Source: Puffinus mauretanicus (Eukaryota > Chordata > Aves > Procellariiformes > Procellariidae). Taken from it: a stretch of DNA of 64,000 nucleotides. Position 1 is the stretch's first letter, and every line of letters begins with the position of its first letter. The stretch lies in assembly GCA_023333565.1 (NCBI GenBank), contig JAJKFH010003493.1, forward strand, positions 868,001 through 932,000, read 5' to 3'. Below, in pieces: positions 41,201 to 52,053 of the stretch. The notes beneath the pieces were generated by a model. The model was not told the DNA's origin, made no database searches, and saw only the letters and a list, made by a program, of their open reading frames with translations. Made by a program: the position numbers and the translations under genes.

Positions 41201-44200
41201 ACAGAGTATTGAATTTGTGATATTACTAGGGGAATCAGGTAATGAAACAGAGGTTTACAATGAGCAATATACAGAATCTGAACTAAAGACTTCTCTTTCT
41301 CCTCAAAAATTTCTTACTTGGAATGTCTACAGCAAAAGAAAGAAAACAAAGTGTCTTCTGTAAATATAACAAAAATGCCGAACACAAATAGCTCATGACT
41401 TAGATTTGCTTCTATGCTCTGATTTCATGACTGAGATAAAATAATCACAATTAAATATCCTTCATTTTAACTTTCTGCAGAATAGCAGTACAATTACTGT
41501 ACCGAGCATTTATTATGTTACAGACAACACAAAGCTGTCATAAAATTTTACGCATGTTTTTTAAAAAGCAGGACAAATCAGTTCAGCTGAATGACATGGC
41601 AGGAAACAGCACCACCAAGCTACGTGCCTCAGCTCTACTTTGAACAACTTCAGTCAAAGCAAGCTGGCACTACTGCAGTCCTGCCTCCTGATCGTACGAC
41701 ACTCTTTCCCCTCTGCCCACACAGATGTGCTCTGCAGCCCTGTGGTGAAAGGAGAAGTTAACTTGGTTTAAAGGTAAATAAATTTTTTGTCAGGCAATTT
41801 TTCAGCTAGATAAATACTCCGATCCAGTTCACTATGTAATTGCGTAAGTGGCCCATGAGAGGGAACTGTGTGAGACTAGGACAAAAAGGAAGACTGAACT
41901 GTCATAAGCACCACTGGCTCAAACTATAGCCTAAGCTTCCCCTCCTTTTTTTTTTAAATTGACTATACTGGTGCTTAGAGTAGGCAGAAACTAAGCTTAT
42001 CTATGAATGTGGATACAGATAAGCAAGTGGGTTGCTAGCTGCCGCCAAAAAGGAAGTTTTAATAGTCCCCCATTGCCTTCATTCACCCCGATCACATGAG
42101 CAGTATTACGCACTTAACCACACAGTGAGCGACCAGTTCAATACAGAAAGCTAACTCAAATACACACAAAAAAATGCTTCTCAGCTGGTTTACACTTTGG
42201 AGTAACTACATCTGCTTATCAGAGTTCACTTAACTTTTATACATCAGTATCTACCCCAGCATACATGGAAATGTGGTGGATAGCACCGAAGTCTTTAGGG
42301 CCTGGGAAGGGTGGCTGGGCTTCCCCCGCTGGCAGAGGTGGCTAGAAGCATCCACAGTTCCTACAACAACAAGCACAGGGCTCCAATGCAAGGATCAGCC
42401 ACCCACTACTGACCAAGAGGAAACACGGATAGGAATGCAACTGAAGGCTAGAAGGGAAACAGGACGGGGCATCCTCAAAAGGAAAAAGAAAAAAAAAAAG
42501 AGAAGGCGTCCCTGTTAGCACAGAACAGTCAAAAAGGATTTTCGGGTTTTATCTTAGCTTAAGCACCCAATTTTCTGTTTGATTTTTCAAAAGGAAAGGG
42601 GCATAAGACTGATAGCAAGAAGTAGCTGTACTGGTGTTAACACCAGCTCAACCAGAACCATGACAGAGCTGTGCTCCAGGCAAACTGCCTCATCTTAGTC
42701 CCATGTTGTCAGACCTGCAGAGGCTGAAAATGCAGGAAGGAGAGGGCACATCAGGACACAGGGCAGCATCCAGTACAAAGAATCAGAAGAGAGCTATAAC
42801 GGTAATGCAAAAGTAATTATTCAACAGTATAAATGAAACATCTACAGTTCTTAAAAGGAAGTTAGTTCGTAAGTATCAGTTTTTAAACCATGAAAAGAAA
42901 AGCACAAGCAATTCAAATCATCTTATAATGCCTAGGAGGTAGTTTTATGCATCTGGGTGCAACCACCTCTCCAAATAGCTCAAATGCAGATGTTCAGTTT
43001 GGGCAGTACTGTATCCACTGATGAGTTTCAATTGTAACATCTTAAATATTTTAATATTCTTCCTTGATTCTAAACTATCCATGGCATTACAATTACAGTT
43101 ATTTTTCTTCAAGGATCTTAAAACATTTTAATGAAGTTGGTATCCCTAACATTTATACAAAATTTAAAGAGAAATAAGGCACAAACATTAATAATACTGG
43201 ATACCAGCTAGAAAAATATGTTTATGTGCAGAGTAACTGCATTTCTGAGACCAATGTATAAGCACTTGCAAGGAGATCATCACCAATCCAACCTAATCAG
43301 CTCTGCAGTAACATACATGGCAAGAACTTTCAAAGAAACAACACCTCAGAAGCAAGACTTCATCAAAAAACATGAGACAGCCATGATGTGAAACCATCAA
43401 TTCCTTTTGCTTTTTTTCAACTATATTACAGTTTCTAGAATAATAAGTACTTTTTTCCCCTTTTCAAAGTTCACTATTCTGCACTAAGAAAGATAATTCT
43501 TATTCTAATACCAGATTTGCTGCAGACTCGTCCCTACAGAAGAATCTGCATTACAACAGACCTACTACTGGTTTATTTCATTTTCAAAACATCAATAAAA
43601 TTACCCCCAGACAAGCAAGAAGTGTATTTTCCTACAGTTTGCCTTCTGCATTTGAAAGCTGATACCTTTGGTTCCCACTCACATCCTCCACACACTTTGC
43701 CTGGTCTTCTAGGTAGGCTGGCTGAGATGATCACAGCCTTTGGCTGCAAAGAGAACCAACAAGAACACGCTACCTTTCAGCTTCCAGAGGGCCAGACAAA
43801 TGTTAGCAGCAGCTTTTCCTTCTCCCCCTGCCAGCCAAAACTCAGGCATGTTTGTTAGAGTAACTTAATATTCTGAGATCCTATCTTTACCTTAACCTTA
43901 TATTCTGTTGAAATTTGCTAGTACCATCAAACATCACAAGGGACAGATGGATGAACACAAGCTAATTCAGTAAAGGTTACAAAAAGCAGACTAAACACAA
44001 TAACAGTAAAAACTAAGTATTTTGTAAAAATATACAGAGAAGTTAAGCCAAAATTAAAATCAAATGCAGGCTTGCAGGTGTCACAGCATCTAAGTCACTA
44101 GCTCCTTGAAAATGTGAATAACGCTACAGCCAAGGAATCTGTGTGGTGAAACTACTGAATGTTTCCTAAAGAAAGAGATCAGCACATTCCAGAATACTGC

Positions 44201-47200
44201 TGCTCCTCGTGGGGACGAGGAACAGAGAAGAGGACAAAGAACGGGTATAGAGGTTACAAGCTTGCAGTTGCCAGAAAAAAAAGACAAAAGGGGAGAAAAC
44301 TACAGAAAATGCAGTATCTCTGCGGAAGAGATATTGTTTTCCATACCACCTCAGCCTAGTGTAAAGAATTAAAGAAAGGAGAGAGAGATTACTAAACTGG
44401 GACATATCCCCATTCAGCAAAACACCAAGAATACATTTAAGACTTTTTTTTTTTTTTTACAAATAAAATCTGTGGGTTTTGGCAAATCTCAATGCTTGAA
44501 ACGGTTCTCTGGTTGCATACAATATGTAGGGCACAAGACTACAATTGTAATAGTTTTCTGTGGTTGATCAAAACCCTCAGCTGCAAAAGCTATTTATTGC
44601 CATGGAAGGCCAAGGACCACAGCCATTCCGTTTAACGGTTTTCATTATTTTTGCAAAAATGACCAAAAAAAAAAATCAGGAAATAAATGCATCCATAGGA
44701 ACGACAGCGTCACAACCACTAGAACAGCACAGAATACACACCAAATTCACTCCGTATGGAAGCTGGGAAAACAGATTGTGAATACTCTCCTGGCTTCCTA
44801 GCCTCTGACCACAGGATCCAGGAAGGCCTTGAGAAAAAGAGCACCACAGTGTAGACCTGTGCTGTAGGCAGCAGACCTTTAAGAGGACAAGAGGAGAATG
44901 AAACACAAAACTGCTTTACAGTCCTAATAACAAAAGTGACCACAGCAGCTTGTCATATTCATTAGAAGACTATTACACAAAAAGGGGATAGCAAGACAAA
45001 AGCTTTCCTAGAAAAGTGTCCTGAGAAAAGTCGTATCATCTCCCCTCTTCATTCAACACAGCTGGTAACTGACTTATTCACCCTTTTGTCACTAATTGAC
45101 AAAACTGCTGGATGTTTACAGCTCTGCTTTCATCTCTCTCATGACTTCAGGTAGCAGGGAAACTGATTACTCAGAAAAAGTTGAGAAAAAGTTGAAAACT
45201 TGTCTATCCAGATATTTATACCTTCATACCTTCTGCATCCAAGAGGAAGCGAGTCAAACCATTCCAGTAAGTGTTTCCGAAACATGCACTTCTCATTATA
45301 CAACCTGTAATTTGGATTTTCTTGGTTCAGTTTATGTATGCACATTTTAAAAAAACAGCTCAAAGTAGTACTTTAAATATTATAGCTGTTTCAGTAAGAC
45401 TCACAATACATATGAAGAACAGAGAAAGTTTTAGTAAGTTTTTAACATTTTCATTAGCAACTGTTATACCTCATGTTTTTCTTCAAGTCAGTTACATTAA
45501 CTTTTAGACATCAGTTATGTTATTTACTAGCAAAAATGCTGTAGGAAGTTCAGTCAAGGTTCAAGAATCCAAGTTAAAAAACATAACACTCTTCAAAATA
45601 TAAACATTTTAAAATAATCGCTTTCATTATTTTGGGGCCTTGGTTCAGAAATGTGGAGCCATAAAAGGGACTTTTTTTTTTAAATACACCTTACTATTTT
45701 TTTTCTTACCAGCTGCCATCAAAGATAAGCAGTTGTCAGTGGATAGATTTCTAAGATGCCTTTCTTTTTTAAGCTAAGAAATAGAACTTGAAAAAGTATC
45801 AACGAAAACTTCAGTAGCAGAAATAATAGTTATTTCAGTGAAGAAAAACAAGAACATACATGCAGAATTCCTATTCTTTAACCTACACCACATTTAAAGA
45901 AAATCTCCACTCTAAAGAAGTGTAACACAGTTCTTTTCCTGGAAGGGAAGGTCTTGTCTTCAGCTGTGATGAGCCTACTAAACTTGAGTTTACCAGCCAT
46001 TCTCTCTTTTTTTCCATATGCAGATCTATAGTATAAACAACACTTAAAGTTAAGATGGGCTGGAGAATGAATAACAAGTTTATAGCTAAGTTACATAAGT
46101 GCATTAATTTTGGGGATTCAGCTATTTTTTGTATCACGGTAAAAATTATTTCTGTGCTGTAAATACTCTGTTTCATTCCAAAATTTTGTTTTAAAACACT
46201 TGCCTATGAGCTAATTATAAAACTACACTGAAAAAGTACACTGTTATTAATAACAGAAGTAGCAGCACGGTGTTAATTGCATGCTTATTGGCAAACATTC
46301 CTTTCATCAATCAGACTATTGGCTCTAGAGGTTCATTTTTTTCAAAAACCATTTCAGATTTCTTTTAGTGTACTCGTAACAGTATTTTGAATGGGCAAAG
46401 ATAATTATAGCTTACTACTTCTCCAGGAAAAGAACGGATTCAACTCAAAATTTTCATCTCCTTTATTCTGCCTGGCTTACCCATTTTGTATTAAATAAAA
46501 GTTACCAATCTTACGTTAATTCTTGCGAATTCATTTGTGCATGTGTATCATAAAAACAGTTATCAAAGAAGTCTGTATAATTGAATGTATTATCAACTAC
46601 TTAAAACCTCTATTCTAAACTACATCAGAACAAATTAATTTAAAGGTAGACCCATTAAAGTCATAGGAGGAAAAAACCATATGTTTCTAAAATCTAAGTT
46701 TTTTTCTTACAATTGTAATTTTATGTATCAATGTAATTAATACTTTAAGTACCCAATTCTGTAGCCCGTGAGGGGGCTCCTGTGCCCTTACTGCCAAGAG
46801 TTTCATGGGGCCAAAGTGACAAATCATTTCAGCATACTGCCTTGTAACCTCGGTCCCACAAAAACATTCAGGATCCTGTTAAAGGTAATGGATTTTATCA
46901 AAAACATCCAGTGTGAACTGATTGATGATGGATCAGGACCAAACATCTTTATGCAGAAGTGAAATGCTACTGAGTTTGGTAATTTCATTTGCACATAGGT
47001 GTTTGCATAAGAACTAGAGTCTTAAGTACTTTTCTCTCTCCTAAGGTTTTAAAGTATAGAAGGACAACATGAAGTGACATAAGTGTTATAATCCAAGGGA
47101 AATAACATACGTGATATCCTGAAACCTTGATTTAAAAGCAAAAGAGGCTGATCAGTGCAGCTTCTCTCTGCAGTAACCTTTTTTTTTTCTTTAAATGTGT

Positions 47201-50200
47201 ATGAATAAATTTCTTTGTATTTAAAAAGTTACAGATTTTGAGATCTTTCTATCTAATACTGACATCATTTTAAATTAAGATGGAGTGCAGGGATGACAAC
47301 ACTCGGGAAAATTTCCAAAGCTTTAACTTCTCACCATTCTATCATCACCTCAAAGTCAATTTTCACCTTTTTCACTGGCTGAATTTGTTATCTTACATTT
47401 TGCTTTGGGGCTCGTATTCTTGCAATATGGCAGTACTGGATTACGAGAATACTGACAAGCCTGTTTGCTAAAAATGAACAATGGCTATATTACAGCAAGT
47501 CTGTAATATCTAGAAAGAAAAGGAAAAACAGACCTGACAAAGCACACTTATTTGTTAATTACATGCAGATTGCAAATGCTCATACATCTACTGAGTAAGA
47601 AGTAAAGCCAAGCCTGAAGTTGCTTGTGAAGATTTTTGACACAAGATTTTTTTACACTCTTGATCACACAGCAGAGCCAGTTACAGGGCCCGAAGAATTA
47701 ATTACAGACCAGGGCTTAGTATCTACTACTGATTCATTAACATTCATTAACATCGAGCCTGAACTATTGTTCAAGTATGACAGACCTGCCAGTTAGGAAA
47801 ACCTAGGGTGCGAACTACCTATAAGGGGAACACCCCATCCCACCTCAAATCCCTTCTGACAACTGTAGATGAGGATTCCAGCAAAATGCACAAAACACAA
47901 AGTCAGTAACAACTCGGGCCATGGACTGGCCAAGGAGTAAAGTAGCACAGACAGCCTTAATTCCGCCATCGTAAAGCTTCTGAATGCCTCGCTTGGTAAC
48001 TGATTTAAAATGCTCAACACAACTTTCTGTCACTTAAACAAAGACACCATGCAGCAGTATTTCAGCAACCAAATACACATTTTGGTTTTTTTCTGGGACA
48101 GCAAAAATATAGTAACAACACAGATACAATTGCATTCCTACACACAGTGTTCCACACTTTTTAAGCGAAGCCCAAACTTTCGAGCACCTCTTGTCTGAAG
48201 TGTACAATCCCTATTTCTTCTACCCCTTTCTAACTGACAGTGGATGTTGCCCAAGAATTTACTGCTTACTTCCACCTGGAGCAAGAAATAGAGAAAGGTC
48301 CTGCAAAAATCACAAACTATCTCAAGTATATAAACCAAACAGACCACATAAAATACAGCTAAGCCATGACCTCAAGAATTGCGGAATAATTTGCATCAGA
48401 AACAAGAGATGAGTAACAGGTAAAACCTACATAAAAAGAGCAAAGTATCCAGCATCTGGATGAAGGGATGCAGAAAAATCTAACAACCAATGAAACCCCC
48501 CAATTATTATTATGCTAACCACCTAAGATTTCCCACCATGTCAAATAACACTAATCGGTGGCTACAGCACTACATACTCCTCTTTGCTAATTTTCAGAAT
48601 TGTGTGATAAGGTGTAAAGAAAAACAGTGTAAATCACAAATGAAAGTTCCATAAAAAAAAATCTGCCCAAACTCCTTGAGGACTTGAGCTGTTTAACCAC
48701 TCCTTTCAAGATACAATTGACAACTTTGATTTCAAATAACGAACACCACACACAAATTAAGAGCAAGGCTTTTGAATAACAGGACCAAATACCATTCTTC
48801 CTGCTATTTTTTTTAAACTGGAAGTAAGGATTAAGAGACAAGAAAAAACATTGCCTACCTTTGATTTCTGTACCTATGTATTTAATGAACAATCAGTATG
48901 TATAATACAAACGAATGAAGACTTCAGAAACTAACATCATGGCTATGATCAAAACACACCAGTGTTTTCAAAAGTTGCAGAGCATGAGGTGTTCTGACAC
49001 GAAGGCTGAAAGCCTTTTGGTTACCTTAACACAAAGACTGCAGATGTTATTCTGGATTTTAAACTCTAAAGAATCCTTTCAAACCACTTAGTATTATAAA
49101 ACTCATTGGAGCGTCCCAATACATCTTTCATTTTTTAGTTCTCTTCCCCGAACAGTTCTCTAAAATGTGCTGTCAAACAACTTCAGGAAATCACAATTAT
49201 CTTTTCCCTTCATGTTCCCAACATAGGTCAAAGACACTAAGAGTATCAAAAAGGTCATTCTCATTCAACTTGCTTCTTGATGGTGGCAACTTATGTTCTT
49301 AATCACAAATATTATCTAAAAGAAGTTTGTTTAAAACTGAAACTGTTGTTCCTTTTACTTATACATTTTTGCCCTTTAAATTCAACATTGCTTTATCCTC
49401 CATTATTTTTTCCTTTCTATCTTTTGAAGCTGTAATTTCATTCTTTTCAGTACATTCTTCTAGCTCTGTCTTACTGCCCATGCCACTTTGAAACAAGTCA
49501 CCACCATTCTGCAAGCCCAATTCTCTCCTTCCACTGATATACTGCTGCTGTATTTAACAACCTAGATTTCCACATGACAGTAAGAAACAGACATTTTAAG
49601 TAGCTTAGGAAAATTATTAAATCAGTCTTCAATCTGTTTTTAAGACCCCAAAAAATGTTCAGGATAGATACCAAAACCTGTATTGTGTATCTAAGCTACT
49701 GCCAATAACCTTACTTTTCTCTTTCCACATTTGTGAATCTTCGACTAGGGATCTAGACCATCACCATCCAAAAATGACAGCTATAACCAAGTGCACATGA
49801 AAAAAAAAAGAGCTTTCTAATAACCCATGTCCTCTACTACCGAAAACAGCATCCTACGGAGTTTTGGAAGTGCTGCATACAAAAATCAACTTCAATGCTG
49901 AGCTGCAGCACACTCACTCTGAAGAAAGATAAAACAAAATAGTGTAATAAAATTTTGTCAACGGATTTATCTACCGGTTTATTTACTGGATGCAATCACC
50001 TACTGACACAGCCACGGTTCCTTCCCAAACTGTGGCTGTCAAAAAACTCTTCCCATACAAATCATGACATAATTCACAGGTTCTACATTCTGAGCTTCAG
50101 CGGACTCCTTGATATTCACTCCCTACTGCCTGGCAAAGCCATGAGAATATTTGTGTCTTTTGTGACCATAAAACGAAGCATCAGTCACAGTTAGCAATTT

Positions 50201-51833
50201 ACTAAACTGTGATTCTCCCTCTTTTTTCTCATATGTGAGCCAAGAAGCAGTTAACAATGACGACATTAAAAACTACCGCACGGAGGTCTCTGAGTTAACA
50301 CCTTACTGATATGAACAGGGCAGCTCACACCTCTTGCAGCAATTGTTCCAGTTTCTCTACGACCTCACTTAGACATCTCTGCTTTTAGTTCCCATTCTGA
50401 GGTTTTCAACAGAGCCGTAACAGGCAGGGACTGATGGTGGGGGGGAGGTAAGCAAAAGATACTGGATAACAAGGCAGCAGATTTAGAGAGGCATCAGTAA
50501 GCAATGCCACTGCTCAGCAGATGAATCTCAGTATTGGTGTCACGTAACACGTACCCAAAGTACCTCCTCAGTAGTCCTACCACAGTTAACATACAACTAC
50601 AACATGGATTAGGAGGGACATAAAATGTCATTATAGACATAATAAGGGAAGCAGAACACTGATGAACTTTAGTGTTTGGAGATGTCCTTTTTGCTATACA
50701 CTGAATGTGCAACAGCTTGAATTGAGCTAGTGTAATAACTAGACTTTTTCCAAAGGACAACTGGGAGCAAAATTACTCTGTAGATGAACCACCACCACCT
50801 GAAATGCAGCGGTAATTTTTATAACACATGAATAATTTAATAACACATGAATGCTTAGATGATATAATCAACAGAACTTGATGACTCTATGAATGCCTTG
50901 TTTGGAGGGCCTGGAGAGCCAGGCCCAGGACAGGTTTCCATCAGAAATCGAGAGCTTGGCCTTTGCTGGCATCCTTCAGCTCTTGAAGAAGGCAGCCGCA
51001 GACCATACCGACCGAGGTGCACAGTCACAACTGCTGCAGTTCATCACCAACTACAGGTGCCTCAACTCCCTGCATTAGCTGACACATACCAATGCCTCGC
51101 TGGGTTTGTTCTGCTGGGGGATTGGCCTTTTAACACCAACATACCCAGCTGAAGGCAGCTGCCTCAGGAACAGGGCGGATGAGTGAATATTACGTGGGTG
51201 TAAGGACACGGGCTTAAACTCATTTCTGAGGATACATGGTGGCAACTCTTCGGACAAGATCTTGGTCACACGGAGCCGAGGACCTCGTAACCTTGGTATT
51301 TTGCCTTTACATTTGTTTCCCAAGCAGGGAGACTACAGCAGGCCAGGTGGCGGCAAGGCCCCGCGGGCACCTCGACGCCCCGGAGCAGCCTGCGCCGGCG
51401 CTGAGGCGAGGCCGGGCGCCGCGCCCCGCGTCTTGCCGTCGGAGGTCACGGCCGCGGCTGGAGGCAAGGCGGGAGGACGCGGCGGGGAAAGCGCTGCCCG
51501 GAGGGCGCCAGGAGCCCGCTGCGGCGGCGGGGCAGCCCCCGCCCGCCCAGGCTCGCAGAGCGCGGGCCGAGCCCCTGAGGGTAGCCCGCCCCAGCACCCG
51601 CCGCCGGCGCAGCTCGACCCGCTCTCCTCGCCGGCGTGTGTGAGGAGGCAGCGGTGGGGATTTCCCACAGGAAGCCCTGGCGAGGCGGGCGGCGGCGGGC
51701 CGAGGCGGCAGCGGAGGAGAAGGGGGAGGAGGAGGGGGGGGGGGAAGGGGGGGGGGGGGCGCTCCGCTGCCGCCGCCGCCCGCCAGCGCGTGCGGCGGCC
51801 GCCCCTACCTGCGGCGCCAGGGGGAGGCTCCAT
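6911..51833 (-). CDS. CMC1: CMC1 gene, four coding exons (whole span): C-X9-C motif-containing protein 1
   Basis: CMC1 is a small twin CX9C protein of the mitochondrial intermembrane space. From family knowledge, it is imported and oxidised by the MIA40/CHCHD4 relay and stabilises newly made COX1 with COA3 and COX14 during complex IV assembly. The CDS joins 51833-51809, 39982-39890, 8510-8420 and 7025-6911 (324 nt, 107 residues plus TAG), close to the human length of about 106. All junctions are GT/AG and the phases match. The motifs LRHVEKDVLIP (13-23), FTKCC (41-45), LMVVKCR (51-57) and FYEEC (76-80) are characteristic. The two CX9C pairs are C34/C44 and C56/C66; C45 and C80 are extra cysteines. 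The basic tail (GIKKKRQKL) is slightly shorter than the human one. There is no cleavable presequence, as expected for a MIA40 substrate. The promoter is a CpG island with NRF1 boxes. Identification is firm; the exact start codon is slightly less sure. Confidence 0.96.
7026..8419 (-). other. CMC1 intron 3
   Basis: This 1.4-kb intron is bounded by GTAAGT and a TCTCTTGTAG acceptor. It holds a T-rich tract at about 7,560-7,590 and no other feature I can support. Confidence 0.9.
8420..8510 (-). CDS. CMC1: CMC1 coding exon 3
   Basis: This 91-nt exon encodes residues 40-69 and most of the helical hairpin core, with C44, C45, C56 and C66 (FTKCC, VVKCRQEN, LKDCLVG). The acceptor follows an uninterrupted T8C6 tract (ttttttttccccccag). 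The donor is GGCTA|GTAAGT, a near-consensus site. The split TA joins C of exon 4 to make Tyr70. Confidence 0.96.
10000..10016. repeat. Short AT-rich microsatellite
   Basis: An interrupted (AT)n tract within an AT-rich part of intron 2. Confidence 0.7.
17042..17672 (-). mobile_element. Solo LTR of a bird endogenous retrovirus, in CMC1 intron 2
   Basis: Read on the minus strand, this 631-bp element begins TATCCTGGTTTCGGC and ends AACCACGACA. It matches the other copy at 60,136-60,692 over most of its length, including the block whose plus-strand form is CGGGTTGAGATAAAGACAG. No gag, pol or env flanks it, so it is a solo LTR. It is in the same orientation as CMC1. It keeps an ATTAAA signal (plus 17172-17177), has a decayed CRE-like box (TGATGTCA at 17445-17452), and has an expanded TAA tract. 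A clean target duplication was not found. The ERVL family is inferred from the other copy. Confidence 0.88.
17198..17340 (-). repeat. TAA microsatellite evolving into a 15-bp minisatellite inside the LTR
   Basis: A pure (AAT)n tract (about 17,198-17,245) passes into six tandem units of TAATAATAATAGAAA (17,251-17,339), one with G for A at the interruption. The tract lies where the LTR naturally carries a short TTA run. Its translation gives tyrosine-rich or isoleucine-rich frames with no coding meaning. Confidence 0.93.
19456..19514. repeat. TG/CA repeat with a perfect 20-bp alternating palindrome
   Basis: The stretch contains several TGTG and CACA blocks. The core at 19492-19511 is five AC units followed by five GT units, a perfect palindrome of alternating purine and pyrimidine. 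Such tracts can adopt Z-DNA or cruciform forms. Confidence 0.85.
20603..20647 (+). repeat. Compound trinucleotide repeat GTG/GTT/AGT
   Basis: Tandem GTG units pass into GTT and then AGT units. The tract falls in a chance open frame where it would give valine and serine runs; no gene is inferred. Confidence 0.85.
24672..24756. repeat. Perfect 18-bp inverted repeat with 49-nt loop
   Basis: ATTCTGGAAGTACCTTGC at 24672-24689 is the exact reverse complement of bases 24739-24756. The loop is pyrimidine-rich, then purine-rich with a GAGAGA run. Weak similarity continues outside the arms (CTAAAGCTG versus TTAACTGC with a bulge), as in an old miniature inverted-repeat element. It lies in CMC1 intron 2. 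Confidence 0.9.
25215..25263. repeat. 11-bp inverted repeat with 27-nt loop
   Basis: TTCACATAAAG (25215-25225) pairs exactly with CTTTATGTGAA (25253-25263). A stem of this size is expected about once by chance in a window this long, so it is recorded without a functional claim. Confidence 0.5.
26094..26119. repeat. Perfect 26-bp AT palindrome made of TAATTA-type sites
   Basis: The 26 bases from 26094 to 26119 equal their own reverse complement. They are built from overlapping TTAATTA and CTAATTAG elements, the core recognised by many homeodomain proteins. A related ACTAATTAGTTAG stretch precedes it at 26,081. It lies in CMC1 intron 2. Confidence 0.9.
27184..27218. repeat. Perfect 14-bp hairpin with 7-nt loop
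   Basis: AGTAACCATCCTGG (27184-27197) and CCAGGATGGTTACT (27205-27218) are exact reverse complements around TAGTTTT. A compact stem-loop would form on either strand. It lies in CMC1 intron 2, with no link to a known element. Confidence 0.9.
37016..37032 (+). repeat. CA dinucleotide microsatellite
   Basis: A short pure CA tract of about eight units is followed by CTCTCTCC, in CMC1 intron 2. Confidence 0.85.
37380..38915 (+). pseudogene. Dead hAT (Charlie/ZBED5-like) transposase copy in CMC1 intron 2
   Basis: Broken pieces of one hAT-family transposase read in order on the plus strand, antisense to CMC1. They include KPHTIGET near 37,460, a LDQSTDVSN-type catalytic block near 37,675, a TDGVAALTG block near 37,870, a CITHR block near 37,950, and FIKTIPSNSSIFTRLCNEMG then VHWLSCGKVLKR near 38,150. 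The C-terminal dimerisation region ends AMTLIKTKY...LNVEPDLRIAVS and stops at 38,915. These are the blocks shared with host proteins of the ZBED5/FAM200/SCAND3 type. In-frame stops (near 37,446, 37,728 and 38,222) and at least two frame changes (frame 1 to 2 to 1) make it inactive. The N-terminal BED finger was not found. Confidence 0.85.
39094..39112 (+). mobile_element. Probable 3' terminal inverted repeat of the hAT element
   Basis: The bases AAAGTTTAGAGAGCACAG resemble the typical hAT-Charlie right end (AAAGTTTGAGAACCACTG-like), and GGGGTGAGCGATC just before it resembles the usual subterminal GGGGTCGCGA-type sequence. It lies about 200 bp after the transposase stop, as expected. The 5' terminus and an 8-bp target duplication were not found; the flank ATCTAGAT is the candidate duplication. 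Confidence 0.55.
39890..39982 (-). CDS. CMC1: CMC1 coding exon 2
   Basis: This 93-nt exon encodes residues 9-39 and carries the conserved LRHVEKDVLIPQIMRERAKELC block with the first cysteine of CX9C pair 1 (C34). Its acceptor is preceded by a long T/C-rich tract ending in ttgcag (plus 39983 upwards). The donor is CAAG|GTAAGAG (plus 39889 downwards). The last base G joins CA of exon 3 to give Ala40. Confidence 0.96.
41179..41204 (+). repeat. Tandem duplication of a 13-mer
   Basis: TATGAGGTTACAT is followed immediately by TATGAGGTTACAG, 12 of 13 bases identical. It lies in CMC1 intron 1 and looks like replication slippage. Confidence 0.8.
50821..50852 (+). repeat. Direct repeat ATAACACATGAAT (two copies)
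   Basis: Two exact 13-bp copies are separated by AATTTA, in CMC1 intron 1 just outside the CpG island. This is a local duplication. Confidence 0.8.
50893..51078 (+). other. Unassigned exon-like open frame next to the CpG island
   Basis: A 61-codon frame is antisense to CMC1 in intron 1. Its product is unlike the low-complexity frames around it: it has a balanced composition and a helix-like stretch (IESLAFAGILQLLKKAAADH) and ends CLNSLH-stop. The base composition is also richer in G and C than its left flank. It could be a fragment of a retrocopy, an exon of a divergent transcript, or chance. I do not recognise a family. Confidence 0.2.
51734..51759 (+). repeat. Long G-runs at the start of CMC1 intron 1
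   Basis: Runs of 11 and 13 G residues are separated by AA, inside a wider purine-rich tract (about 51,715-51,760). On the CMC1 sense strand this is C-rich and begins about 50 nt after the exon 1 donor. It is a candidate G-quadruplex on the template strand. Homopolymer length is also prone to sequencing error. Confidence 0.8.
51809..51833 (-). CDS. CMC1: CMC1 coding exon 1
   Basis: This exon encodes MEPPPGAA plus the first base of a split Glu codon. The donor on the minus strand is G|GTAGGG, at 51808 downwards. The G joins AA of exon 2 to make GAA. The start was chosen because it is the last in-frame ATG before the donor and gives a protein of normal family length. The base at -3 is C, so the Kozak context is weak, but +4 is G. 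The frame stays open upstream to an ATG at 52118, discussed under findings. The exon lies inside the CpG island, as expected for a first exon. Confidence 0.85.
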
Positions 51834-51859
51834 CTGTGGCTCCACGCTACGGCGGCAGC

Positions 51860-51874
51860 TGCGCACATTGCGCA
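51860..51874. promoter_or_regulatory. Inverted repeat TGCGCA-CAT-TGCGCA near the CMC1 start
   Basis: Two TGCGCA hexamers, each itself a palindrome, are separated by 3 bp, 27 bp upstream of the start codon. They resemble NRF1 half-sites with altered spacing. A further near-match with one deviation (GCGCAGGCGCG) lies at about 51,888-51,898. They may belong to the 5' UTR or core promoter; function is inferred. Confidence 0.4.
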
Positions 51875-52010
51875 ACCAGCCCCTGCCGCGCAGGCGCGGC
51901 GCAGCCGAGCCCCACCCTCCTCTTCCCCGCACCGGGCAGAGAGCGGGGGTAGGCGCGCGCAAGGCGAAGGGCGTTGAAGGCAGGCGGGGGCGCGCGCCGA
52001 GGAGGGTAAG

Positions 52011-52020
52011 GCGCATGCGC
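52011..52020. promoter_or_regulatory. NRF1 binding site (GCGCATGCGC), proximal
   Basis: This is a perfect copy of the palindromic NRF1 core, 178 bp upstream of the CMC1 start codon. NRF1 binds YGCGCAYGCGCR-type sites and activates nuclear genes of the respiratory chain. The match is seen directly; occupancy is inferred. Confidence 0.8.
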
Positions 52021-52053
52021 CAGCTGCGCCGGGGGAGGGGTGTGGGAGTCTGG

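Larger units (their letters stand above)
39983..51808 (-). other. CMC1 intron 1
   Basis: This 11.8-kb intron runs from the weak GTAGGG donor in the CpG island to a strong pyrimidine-rich acceptor. Apart from the G-runs, small duplications and the exon-like frame near 51 kb, nothing can be assigned in it. Confidence 0.85.
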
